A stretch of 64,000 bases of DNA, from contig JAJFZO010000853.1 in NCBI GenBank assembly GCA_021397835.1, positions 52,501-116,500 of the forward strand, written 5' to 3'. The position numbers were made by a program, and so were the translations under genes. Under the pieces are notes generated by a model. That model searched no databases, was not told the origin of the DNA, and saw only the letters and a program-made list of their open reading frames with translations. This DNA comes from Moringa oleifera (taxonomy: Eukaryota; Streptophyta; Magnoliopsida; Brassicales; Moringaceae). Below are positions 10,711 to 22,699 of this stretch, one piece after another; within the stretch, counting starts at the first letter, position 1, and the number at the start of each line of letters is the position of its first letter.

Positions 10711-13700
10711 TAATGAGCTGGGATGTGGCTACAGAAACTCGACGGTGTGGTCGGTGAAGCTAACGATGATGCATGCTACTCGAGGGCCAAATCGCTGGGG
10801 GGATTTTGAGCATGCGGAGTGCTTCGTCGCAGGCCCTCGAGGCAGTGGATGCAGGGCTGCATCCCGATGCCCAGGATTACCTAGGCGGACTAGTTGCGCA
10901 ACGCGATTGACGACACGATCGTCGACCATTTGCAATGAGTGAGCCACACGGCCAGCCTGGGAAAAGCGTGACACCTCTTTTGCAAAGGCCTCATCGGTTG
11001 GAAAAAAGTGGGCAACGAAATGAGAAAAATCGTGGGATAATGAGCTGGGATGTGGCTACACAAGCTCGACAGTGTGGGCGGCGAAGCAAACGATGATGCA
11101 TTCTACTCGATGGCCAAATTGCTGGGGGGATTTTGAGCATGCGGAGTGCTTCGTCGCAGGCCCTCGAGGCGGTGGATGCGGGGCAGGATCCCGACTCCCA
11201 GGCTTGCCTTGGCGGACTCGTTGTGCAGCGCGATTGACGACACAATCGTCGGCCATTAGCAATGAGGGAGCCACACGGCTAGCCTGGGCAAGACGTGACA
11301 CCCCTGCTGGCAAGGCATTATCGGTGGGAAAAACGTGGGCAACGAAATGAGAAAAATCGTGGGATAATGAGCTGGGATGTGGCTAGACAAACTCGATGGT
11401 GTAGGCGGCGAAGCTAACGATGATGCATGCTACGCGAGGGCCAAATCGCTGGGGGGATTTTGAGCATGCGTAGTGCTTCGTTGCAGGCCCTCGAGGCGAC
11501 GGATGCGGAGCTGGATCCTGACGCCCAGGCTTGCCTTGTTGGATTCGTTGGGCAGCGCGATCGACGACACGATCGTCAGCCGTTAGCAATGAGGGAGCCA
11601 TATGGCCAGCCTGGGCAAGACGTGACACCGCTGCTGGCAAGGCATTATCGGTGGGAAAAACGTGGGCAACGAAATGAGAAAAATCGTGGGATAATGAGCT
11701 GGGATGTGGCTACAGAAACTCGACGGTGTGGTCGGTGAAGCTACTCGAGGGCCAAATCGCTGGGGGGATTTTGAGCATGCGGAGTGCTTCGTCGCAGGCC
11801 CTCGAGGCAGTGGATGCAGGGCTGCATCCCGATGCCCAGGATTACCTAGGCGGACTAGTTGCGCAACGCGATTGACGACACGATCGTCGACCATTTGCAA
11901 TGAGTGAGCCACACGGCCAGCCTGGGAAAAGCGTGACACCTCTTTTGCAAAGGCCTCATCGGTTGGAAAAAAGTGGGCAACGAAATGAGAAAAATCGTGG
12001 GATAATGAGCTGGGATGTGGCTAGACAAACTCGACGGTGTGCGCGACGAAGCTAACGATGATGCATGCTACTCGAGAGCCAAATCGCTAGGGGGATTTTG
12101 ACGATGCGGAGTGCTTTGTCGCAGGCCCTCGAGGCAACGGATGCGGGGTTGGATCCTGACGCTCAGGCTTGCCTTGTTTGACTCGTTCCGCAGCGCGATC
12201 AACGACACGATCGTCCGCCGTTAGCAATGAGCGAGGCATATGGCCAGCATGGGCAAGGTGTTACACACCTGCCGCCAAGGCCTCATCGATGGGAAAAACG
12301 TGGACAACGAAATGAGAAAAATCGTGGGATAATGAGCTGGGATGTGGCTACAGAAACTCGACGGTGTGGTCGGTGAAGCTTACGATGATGCATGCTACTC
12401 GATGGTCAAATCGCTGGGGGGATTTTGAGCATGCGGAGTGCATCGTCGCAGGCCCTCGAGGCGGTGGATGCGAGGCAGGATCCCGACTCCCAGGCTTGCC
12501 TTGGCGGACTCGTTGTGCAGCGCGATTGACGACACAATCGTCGGCCATTAGCAATGAGGGAGCCACACGGCTAGCCTGGGCAAGACGTGACACCCCTGCT
12601 GGCAAGGCATTATCGGTGGGAAAAACGTGGGCAACGAAATGAAAAAAATCGTGGGATAATGAGCTGGGATGTGGCTAGACAAACTCGATGGTGTAGGCGG
12701 CGAAGCTAACGATGATGCATGCTACGCGAGGGCTTGTTGCAGGCCCTCGAGGCGACGGATGCGGAGCTGGATCCTGACGCCCAGGCTTGCCTTGTTGGAT
12801 TCGTTGGGCAGCGCGATCGACGACACGATCGTCAGCCGTTAGCAATGAGGGAGCCATATGGCCAGCCTGGGCAAGATGTGACAACCCTGCTGGCAAGGCA
12901 TTATCGGTGGGAAAAACGTGGGCAACGAAATGAGAAAAATCGTGGGATAATGAGCTGGGATGTGGCTACAGAAACTCGACGGTGTGGTCGGTGAAGCTAA
13001 CGATGATGCATGCTACTCGAGGGCCAAATCGCTGGGGGGATTTTGAGCATGCGGAGTGCTTCGTCGCAGGCCCTCGAGGCAGTGGATGCAGGGCTGCATC
13101 CCGATGCCCAGGATTACCTGGGCTGACACGTTGTGCAACGCGATTGACGACACGATCGTCGACCATTTGCAATGAGTGAGCCACACGGCCAGCCTGGGAA
13201 AAGCGTGACACCTCTTTTGCCAAGGCCTCATCGGTTGGAAAAAAGTGGGCAACGAAATGAGAAAAATCGTGGGATAATGAGCTGGGATGTGGCTACACAA
13301 GCTCGACGGTGTGGGCGGCGAAGCAAACGATGATGCATTCTATTCGTTGGCCAAATCGCTGGGGGGATTTTGAGCATGCGGAGTGCTTCGTCGCAGGCCC
13401 TCGAGGCGGTGGATGCGGGGCCGGATCTCGACTCCCAGGCTTGCCTTGGCGGACTCGTTGTGCAGCGCGATTGACGACACAATCGTCGGCCATTAGCAAT
13501 GAGGGAGCCACACGGCTAGCCTGGGCAAGACGTGACACCCCTGCTGGCAAGGCATTATCGGTGGGAAAAACGTGGGCAACGAAATGAGAAAAATGGTGGG
13601 ATAATGAGCTGGGATGTGGCTAGACAAACTCGATGGTGTAGGCGGCGAAGCTAACGATGATGCATGCTACGGGAGGGCCAAATAGCTGGGGGGATTTTGA

Positions 13701-14867
13701 GCATGCGTAGTGCTTCGTTGCAGGCTTGCCTTGTTGGATTCGTTGGGCAGCGCGATCGACGACACGATCGTCAGCCGTTAGCAATGAGGGAGCCATATGG
13801 CCAGCCTGGGCAAGACGTGACACCCCTGCTGGCAAGGCATTATCGGTGGGAAAAACGTGGGCAACGAAATGAGAAAAATCGTGGGATAATGAGCTGGGAT
13901 GTGGCTACAGAAACTCGACGGTGTGGTCGGTGAAGCTAACGATGATGCATGCTACTCGAGGGCCAAATCGCTGGGGGGATTTTGAGCATGCGGAGTGCTT
14001 CGTCGCAGGCCCTCGAGGCAGTGGATGCAGGGCTGCATCCCGATGCCCAGGATTACCTAGGCGGACTCGTTGCGCAGCGCGATTGACGACACGATCGTCG
14101 ACCATTTGCAATGAGTGAGCCACACGGCCAGCCTGGGAAAAGCGTGACACCTCTTTTGCCAAGGCCTCATCGGTTGGAAAAAAGTGGGCAACGAAATGAG
14201 AAAAATCGTGGGATAATGAGCTGGGATGTGGCTACACAAGCTCGACGGTGTGGGCGGCGATGCAAACGATGATGCATTCTACTCGATGGCCAAATCGCTG
14301 GGGGGATTTTGAGCATGCGGAGTGCTTCGTCGCAGGCCCTCGAGGCGGTGGATGCGGGGCAGGATCCTGACTGCCAGGCTTGCCTTGGCGGACTCGTTAT
14401 GCAGCGCGATTGACGACACAATCGTCGGCCATTAGCAATAAGGGAGCCACACGGCTAGCCTGGGCAAGACGTGACACCCCTGCTGGCAAGGCATTATCGG
14501 TGGGAAAAACGTGGGTAACGAAATGAGAAAAATCGTGGGATAATGAGCTGGGATGTGGCTAGACAAACTCGATGGTGTAGGCGGCGAAGCTAACGATGAT
14601 GCATGCTACGTGAGGGCCAAATAGCTGGGGGGATTTTGAGCATGCGTAGTGCTTCGTTGCAGGCCCTCGATGCGACGGATGCGGAGCTGGATCCTGACGC
14701 CCAGGCTTGCCTTGTTGGATTCGTTGGGCAGCGCGATCGACGACACGATCGTCAGCCGTTAGCAATGAGGGAGCCATATGGCCAGCTTGGGCAAGCCGTG
14801 ACACACCTGCTTCCAAGGCCTCATCGGTGGGAAAAACGTGTTAAACGAAATGAGAAAAATCGTGGGA
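10711..14867. repeat. Trimeric higher-order repeat (A-B-C, about 981 bp)
   Basis: Three monomer types recur in fixed order. Type A (gtggtcggtgaag, ggattacctaggc, gtcgaccatttgcaatgag) starts at 10711, 11692, 12948 and 13887. Type B (gcaaacgatgatgcattcta, cggccattagcaatgaggg) starts at 11038, 12330 (variant), 13275 and 14214. Type C (gatggtgtaggcgg, ttgttggattcgttgggcagc) starts at 11365, 12657, 13602 and 14541. An extra unlike monomer occupies 12003-12329. Several copies carry private deletions: 16 bp in A at 11692, 36 bp in C at 12657 and 42 bp in C at 13602. Confidence 0.9.
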
Positions 14868-15194
14868 TAATGAGCTGGGATGTGGCTACACAAGCTCGAC
14901 GGTGTGGGCGGCGAAGCAAACAATGATGGATTCTACTCGATGGCCAAATCGCTGGGGGGATTTTGAGCATGCGGAGTGCTTCGTCGCAGGCCCTCGAGGT
15001 GGTGGATGCGGGGCTGGATCCCGACTCCCAGGCTTGCCTTGTAGGATTCGTTGGGCAGCGCGATCGACGACACGATCGTCAGCCGTTAGCAATGAGGGAG
15101 CCATATGGCCAACTTGGGCAAGCCGTGACACACCTGCTTCCAAGCCCTCATCGGTGGGAAAAATGTGGGCAACGAAATGAGAAAAATCGTGGGA
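14868..15194. repeat. Chimeric B/C monomer at the edge of the trimer block
   Basis: The first half of this unit matches type B (gcaaacaatgatggattcta, tcgatggccaaatcg). The second half matches type C (aggattcgttgggcagc, gtcagccgttagcaatgaggg, ccatatgg). The change falls near 15020-15045. It looks like the product of an exchange between neighbouring monomers. Confidence 0.7.
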
Positions 15195-15520
15195 TAATGA
15201 ACTGGGATATGGCTACACAAGCTCGACGGTGTGTGCTGCGATGCTAATGATCATGCATGTTACGCAGGGCTAAATCACTGGGGTGATTTTGAGCATGCGG
15301 AGTGCTTCGTCGCAAACCCTCGAGGCGGCGGATGCAGGGCTGCATTCCGACACTCAGGCTTATCTAGGCGGACTCAATGCGCACCGCGATCGACGACACG
15401 ATCGTCGACTGTTAGCAATGAGGGAGCCATACGGCCAGCCTGGGCAAGAAGTGACACCCCGGCTACCAAGGCCTCATCGGTGGGAAAAACGTGTTAAACG
15501 AAATGAGAAAAATCGTGGGA
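15195..15520. repeat. Divergent 327-bp monomer between the trimer and dimer blocks
   Basis: A single unit has private changes: ggtgtgtgctgcgatgc, tacgcagggctaaatcac, gcattccgacactcaggc and ggactcaatgcgcac. It is not repeated nearby. It separates the trimeric from the dimeric higher-order block. Confidence 0.7.
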
Positions 15521-16828
15521 TAATGAGCTGGGATGTGGCTACACAAGCTCGACGGTGTGGGCGGCGAAGCAAACAATGATGGATTCTAGTCGATGGCCAA
15601 ATCGCTGGGGGGATTTTGAGCATGCGGAGTGCTTCGTCGCAGGCCCTCGAGGCGGTGGATGCGGGGCTGGATCCCGACTCCCAGGCTTGCCTTGGCGGAC
15701 CCATTGCGCAGCGCGATTGACGACACGATCGTCGGCCATTAGCAATGAGTGAGCCACACGGCCAGCCTGGGCAAGGCGTGACACCCCTCCTGCCAAGGCG
15801 TCATCGGTGGGAAAAAGATGGGCAACGAAATGAGAAAAATCGTGAGATAATAAGCTGGGATGTGGCTAGATAAACTCGACGGTGTGGGCGGCTAAGCTAA
15901 CGATGATGCATGCCACTCGAGGACCAAATCGCTGGGGGGATTTTGAGCTTGTAGAGTGCTTCGTCGCAGGCCTTCGAGGTGGTGGATGCGGGGCTGGATC
16001 CCGACTCCCAGGCTTGCCTTGGCGGACTCGTTGCGTAGCGCGATCGATGACACGATCGTTGGCCGTTAGCAATGAATGAGTCACACAGCCTGCCTGGGCA
16101 AGGCGTGACACCCCTGCTGCCAAGGCCTCATCGGTGGAAAAAACGTGGGCAACGAAATGAGAAAAATCATGGGATAATGAGCTGGGATGTGGCTACACAA
16201 GCTCGACGGTGTGGGCGGCGAAGCAAACAATGATGGATTCTACTCGATGGCCAAATCGCTGGGGTGATTTTGAGCATGCGGAGTGCTTCGTCGCAGGCCC
16301 TCGAGGCGGTGGATGCGGGGCTGGATCCCGACTCCCAGGCTTGCCTTGGCGGACTCATTGCGCAGCGCGATTGACGACACGATCGTCGGCCATTAGCAAT
16401 GAGTGAGCCACACGGCCAGCCTGGGCAAGGCGTGACACCCTTGCTGCCAAGGCCTCATCGGTGGGAAAAACATGGGCAACGAAATGAGAAAAATCGTGAG
16501 ATAATAAGCTGGGATGTGGCTAGATAAACTCGACGGTGTGGGCGGCTAAGCTAACGATGATGCATGCCACTCGAGGACCAAATCGCTGGGGGGATTTTGA
16601 GCTTGCAGAGTGCTTCGTCGCAGGCCTTCGAGGCGGTGGATGCGGGGCTGGATCCCGACTCCCAGGCTTGCCTTGGCGGACTCGTTGTGTAGCGCGATCG
16701 ATGACATGATCGTCGGCCGTTAGCAATGAACGAGTCACACAGCCTGCCTGGGCAAGGCGTGACACCCCTGCTGCCAAGGCCTCATCGGTGGGAAAAACGT
16801 GGGCAACGAAATGAGAAAAATCGTGGGA
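15521..16828. repeat. Dimeric higher-order repeat, two copies of 654 bp
   Basis: Monomers alternate a-b-a-b with exact 327-bp spacing (15521, 15848, 16175, 16502, then 16829). Type a carries gcaaacaatgatggattcta and tcgatggcc. Type b carries ggcggctaagctaacg, gatgcatgccactcgaggacc and gattttgagctt. The two 654-bp copies differ at only a handful of positions by eye. Type a is related to type B of the trimer block. Confidence 0.88.
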
Positions 16829-19754
16829 TAATGAGCTGAGATGTGGCTAGACAAACTCGACGGTGTGGGCGATGAAGCTAACAATGATGCATGCAACTCG
16901 AGAGCCAAATCGTTGGGGGGATTTTGAGCATGTGGAGTGCTTCGTCGGAGGCCCTCGAGGCGGTGGATGTGGGGCTGGATCGCAACGCCCAGGCATGCCT
17001 TGGCGGACTCCTTGCGCAGCACGATCGACGACACGATCGTCTGCCGTTAGCAATGAGTGAGCCACACGGCCAGCCTGGGCAAGGCGTGACACCCCTGCTG
17101 CCAAGGCCTCATCGGTGGGAAAAACGTGGGCAACAAAATGAGAAAAATCATGGGATAATGATCTGGGATGTGGCTACACAAGCTCGACAGTATGGGCGGC
17201 GAAGCTAATGATGATGCATGCTACGTGAATGCCAAATCGCTGGGGTGATTTTGAGCATACGGAGTGCTTCATCGCAGGACCTCGAGGCGGCGGATGCAGG
17301 GCTGCATCCCTACGCCCAGGATTGCCTAGGCAGACTCGTTGCGCACCGCGATCGATGACATAATCGTCGACTGTTAGCAATGAGGGAGCCACACGGCCAC
17401 CCTAGGCAAGGCGTGACACCCCTGCTGCCAAGGCCTCATCGGTGGGAAAAACGTGGGCAACGAAATGAGAAAAATCGTGGGATAATGAACTGGGATGTGC
17501 CTAGACAAACTCGACGGTGTGGGCAGTGAAGGTAATGATGATGCATGCTACTCGAGGGCCAAATCGCTGGGGGGATTTTGAGCATGCGGAGTGCTTCGTC
17601 GCAGGCCCTCGAGGTGGCGGATGCGGGACTGGATCGCGATGCCCAGGCTTACCTTGGCGGACTCGTTGCGCAGCGCGATCCACGACACGATCTTCGACCG
17701 TTAGCGATGAGGGAGCCATACGGCCTGCCTGGGCAAGGCGTGACACCCCCACTACCAAGGCCTCATCGGTGGGAAAAACGTGGGCAACGAAATGAGAAAA
17801 ATCGTGGGATAATGAGCTAGGATGTAGCTACATAAGCTCGACGGTGTGGGCGGCGAAACTAATGATGATGCATGCTACGCGAGGGGCAAATCGCTAGGGG
17901 GATTTTGAGAATGCGGAGTGTCGCAGGCCCTCGAGGTGGCGGATGCATGGCTGGATCGCGACGCCCAGGCTTACCTTGGCGGACTCGTTGCGCAGCGCGA
18001 TCGACGACACAATCTTCGACCGTTAGCGATGAGGGAGCCATACGGCCTGCTTGGGCAAGGCGTGACAGCCCTACTGCCAAGGCCTCATCGGTGGGAAAAA
18101 TGTGGGCCACGAAATGAGAAAAATCGTGGGATAATAAGCTAGGATGTAGCTACATAAGCTCGACGGTGTGGGCGACGAAACTAATGATGATGCATGCTAC
18201 GCGAGGGGCAAATCGCTGGGGGGATTTTGAGCATGCGGAGTGTCGCAGGCCCTCCAGGTGGCGGATGCATGGCTGGATCGTGACACCCAGGCTGCCGGAC
18301 TCGTTGCACAGTGCGATCGACGACAAGATCATCGACCGTTAACAATGAGGGAGCCACACGGCCTGCCTAGGCGAGGAGTGACAGCCCTGCTGCCAAGGCC
18401 TCATCGGTGGGAAAAACGTGGGCAATGAAATGACAAAAATTGTGGGATAATGAGCTTGGATGTGGCTAGACAAACTCGACGGTGTTGGTGGCGAACCTAA
18501 CGATGATGCATGCTACACGAGGGCCAAATCGCTGAGGGGATTTTGAGCATGCGGAGTGCTTCATCGCAGGCCCTCGCGGCGACTGATGCGGGGCTAGATC
18601 CCGACGCCTAGGCTTGCCTTGGCGGACTCGTTGCGCAGCGCGATCGACGACACGATCATCGACCGTTAGTAATGAGCGAGCCATATGGCCAGCCTGGGCA
18701 AGGCGTGACACCCCTGCTGCCAAGGCCTCATCGGTGGGAAAAACGTGGGCAACTAAATGAGAAAAATCATGGGATAATAAGCTGGGTTGTGGCTCCATAA
18801 GCTCGACGGTATGGGCGGCGAAGCTAATGATGATGCATGCTATGCGAGAGGCAAATCACTGGGGGGATTTTGAGCATGCGGAGTGCTTCCTCGCAGGCCC
18901 TCGAGGTGACGGATGCGGGGCTGGATCGCGACGCCCAGGCTTGCCTTGGCGAACTCGTTGTGCAGCGCGATCGACGACAAGATCGTCGACCGTTAGCAAT
19001 GAGGGAGCCACACGGCCTGCCTGGGCAAGGCGTGACACCCCTACTGCCAAGGCCTCATCAGTGGGAAAACGTGGGCAATGAAATGACAAAAATCGTGCGA
19101 TGATGAGCTGGGATGTGGCTAGATAAACTCGACGGTGTGGGAAGCGATGCTAACGATGATGCATGCTACACGAGGGCAAAATCGTAGGGGGGATTTTGAG
19201 CATGCGGAGTGCTTTGTCGCAGGCGCTCGAGGAGGTGGATGCGGGGCAGAATCCCGACGCCTAGGCTTACCTTTGCGGACTCGTTGCGCAGCTGGATCGA
19301 TGACACGATCGTCGGTCGTTAGCAATGAGCGAGCCATATGGCCAGCCTGGGCAAGGCGTGACACCCCTGCTGCCAAGGCCTCATTGGAGGAAAAAACGTG
19401 GGCAACGAAATGAGAAAAATAGTGGGATAAAGAGCTGGGATGTGGCTAGACAAACTCGACGGTATTGGTGGCGAAGCTAACGATGATGCATGCTACTCGA
19501 GAGCCAAATCGATGGGGGGATTTGGAGAATGTGGAGTGCTTCGTCGCAGGCCCTCGAGGCGACGGATGCGGGGCTGGATCCCGACGCCCAGGCTTGCCTT
19601 GGCGGACTCGTTGCGCAGTACGGTCGACGACACGATCGTCGACCGTTAGCCATGAGCAAGCCATATGGCCAGCTTGGAAAAGGGGTGACACACCTGCTGC
19701 TAAGGCCTCATCGGTGGGAAAAACGTGGGGAACGAAATGAGAAAAATCATGGGA
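16829..19754. repeat. 327-bp array, monomeric zone with short deletions
   Basis: About nine units show no clear higher-order period. Two adjacent units (near 17920 and 18240) share the same 5-bp deletion, reading ggagtgtcgcagg instead of ggagtgcttcgtcgcagg. They also share the gatgcatggctggatcg variant, so they are a local duplication. The second copy also lost bases near 18290. No gene is seen. Confidence 0.75.
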
Positions 19755-22699
19755 TATTGAGCTGGGATGTGGCTAGACAAACTCGACGGTGTTGGTGGCG
19801 AAGCTAACGATGGTGCATGCTACGCGACGGCCAAATCACTGGGGGGATTTTGAGTATGCGGAGAGCTTCGTCGCATGCCTTCCAGGCGACGGAAGCGGGG
19901 CTAGATCCCGACACCCAGGCTTGCCTTGGCGGACTCGTTGCGCACCACGATCGATGACACGATCGTCGGGCGTTAACAATGATTGAGCACACGGCCAGCC
20001 TGGGCAAGGCGTGACACCCCTGCTGCCAAGGCCTCATCGGTGGGAAAAACGTGGGCAACGAAATGAGAAAAATCGTGGGATAATGAGCTGGGACGTGCCT
20101 AGACAAACTCGATAGTGTGGGCGGCGAAGCTAGCGATCATGCATGCTACGCGAGGGCCAAATCGCTGTGGGGATTTTGAGCATGCGGAGTGCTTCGTTGT
20201 AGGCCCTCGAAGCGACGGATGCGAGGCTGGATCCCGACGCCCAAGCTTGCCTTGGCGGACTCGTTGCACAGCGCGATCGACGACACTATCGTCGGGCGTT
20301 ACCAATTAGGGAGCCATACGGCCAGCCTGGGCAAGGCGTGACACCCCTGTTGCCAAGGCCTCAGCTGTGGGAAAAACATGGGAAACGAAATCAGAAAGAT
20401 CATGGGATAATGAGCTGGGATGTGGATAGACAAACTCGACGGTGTTGGTGGCGAAGCTAACGATGATGGATGCTACGCGAGGGCCAAATCGCTTGGGGGA
20501 TTTTGAGCATGCGGAGTGCTTCGTCGCATTCCTTCTAGGAGACGGATGCGGGGCTAGATCCTGACGCCTAGGCTTGACTTGGCGGACTCATTGCGCAGCG
20601 CGATCGACGACACGATCGTCAGCAGTTAGCATTGAGCGAGCCATATGGCCAGCCTGGGCAAGGCGTGACACACCTGCTGCCAAGGGCTCATCGGTGGGAA
20701 AAACGTGGGCAACAAAATGAGAAAAATCGTGGGATAATGAGCTGGGATGTGGCTACACAAGCTCGACGATGTGGGCGGCGCAGCTAATGATGAAGCGTGC
20801 TACGCGAGGGCCAAATCGCTGGGGTGATTTTGAGTATGCGGAGTGCTTCGTCGCAGGCCCTCGATGCGGAGGATGCGGGGCTGCATACCGACGCCCAGGC
20901 TTGCCTGGACGGACTCGTTGCGCACCGCGATCGATGACATGATCGTCGGGCGTTACCAATGAGGGAGCCATATGGCCAGCCTGGGCAAGGCGTGACACCC
21001 CTGCTGCCAAGGCCTCATCGGTGGGAAAAACGTGGGCAACGAAATGAGAAAAATCGTGGGATAATGAGCTTGGATGTGGCTAGACAAAGCTCGACAGTGT
21101 GGGCGGCGCAGCTAATGATGATGCATGCTACGCGAGGGGCCAAATCGCTGGGGTGATTTTGAGTATGCGGAGTGCTTCGTCGCAGGCCCTCGATGCGGCA
21201 GATGCGGGGCTGCATCCCGACGCCCAGGCTTGCCTAGGCAGACTCGTTGTGCACCACGATCGACGACACAATCGTCGACCATTAGAAATGAGTGAGCCAC
21301 ACGGCCAGCCTGGGCAAGGCGTGACACCCCTGCTGCCAAGGCCTCATCGGTGGGAAAAACGTGGGCAACAAAATGAGAAAAATCATGGGATAATGATCTG
21401 GGATGTGCCTAGACAAACTCGACGGTGTTGGTGGCGAAGCTAACGATGGTGCATGCTACGCGACGGCCAAATCGCTGGGAGGATTTTGAGCATGCAGAGA
21501 GCTTCGTCGCATGCCTTCCAAGCGACGGATGCGGGGATAGATCCCGACGCCCAGGCTTGCCTTGGCGGACTCGTTGCGCAGCGCGATCGATGACACGATC
21601 GTCAGCAGTTAGCATTGAGCGAGCCATATGGCCAGCCTGGGCAAGGCGTGACACACCTACTGCCAAGGGCTCATCGGTGGGAAAAACGTGGGCAACAAAA
21701 TGAGAAAAATCGTGGGATAATGAGCTGGGATGTGGCTACACAAGCTCGGCGGTGTGGGCGGCACAGCTAATGATCATGCATGCTACGCGAGGGCAAAATA
21801 GCTGGGGTGATTTTTAGTATGCGGAGTGCTTCGTCCCAGGCCCTCAAGGCGATGGATGCGGGGCTGCATCCCGACGCCCAGGCTTGCCTTAGCGGACTCG
21901 TTGCGCACCACGATTGACGACGCGATCGTCGGCCGTTAGCAATGAGTGAGCCACACGGCCATCCTGGGCAAGGCGTGACACCCCTGCTGGCAAGGCCTCA
22001 TCGGTGGGAAAAACGTGGGAACCGAAATGAGAAAAATCGTGGGATAATGAGCTGGGATGTGCCTAGGCAAACTCAACGGTGTGGGCGGCGAAGCTAATGA
22101 TGACGCATGCTAGGCGAGGGCCAAATCGCTGGGGGGATTTTGAGCATGCAGAGTGCTTCGTCGCAGGCGCTTGAGGCGACGGAAGCGGGGCTAGATCCCG
22201 ACGCCCAGGCTTGCCTTGGCGGACTCGTTGCGCAGCGCGGTCGACGACACGATCGTCGGCAGTTAGCAATGAGCGAGCCATATGGCCAGCCTGGGCAAGG
22301 CGTGACACACCTGCTGCCAAGGGCTCATCGGTGGGAAAAACGTGGGCAACGAAATGAGAAAAATCGTGGGATAATGAGCTTGGATGTGGCTAGACAAGCT
22401 CGACGGTGTGGGCGGCGCAGCTAATGATGATGCATGCTACGCGAGGGGCCAAATCGCTGGGGTGATTTTGAGTATGCGGAGTGCTTCGTCGCAGGCCCTC
22501 GATGTGGCAGATGCGGGGCTGCATCCCGACGCCCAGGCTTGCCTAGGCAGACTCGTTGCGCACCACGATCGACGACACAATCGTCGACCATTAGAAATGA
22601 GTGAGCCACACGGCCAGCCTGGGCAAGGCGTGACACCCCTGCTGCCAAGGCCTCATCGGTGGGAAAAACGTGGGCAACAAAATGAGAAAAATCGTGGGA
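19755..22699. repeat. 9-unit higher-order repeat, copy 1 (2,945 bp)
   Basis: Nine units are repeated immediately downstream at an offset of 2,943-2,945 bp. Distinctive pairs include the gcatgccttccaggcgacggaag unit (19861 and 22811), the ggtggataga or gtggataga unit with cattccttctaggagacgg (from 20408 and 23353), and the gatgaagcgtgc/gatgaagcatgc unit with cataccgacgcc (from about 20780 and 23725). Here the subfamily with gcatgccttcca and ttagcattgag first appears in the array. Confidence 0.85.
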
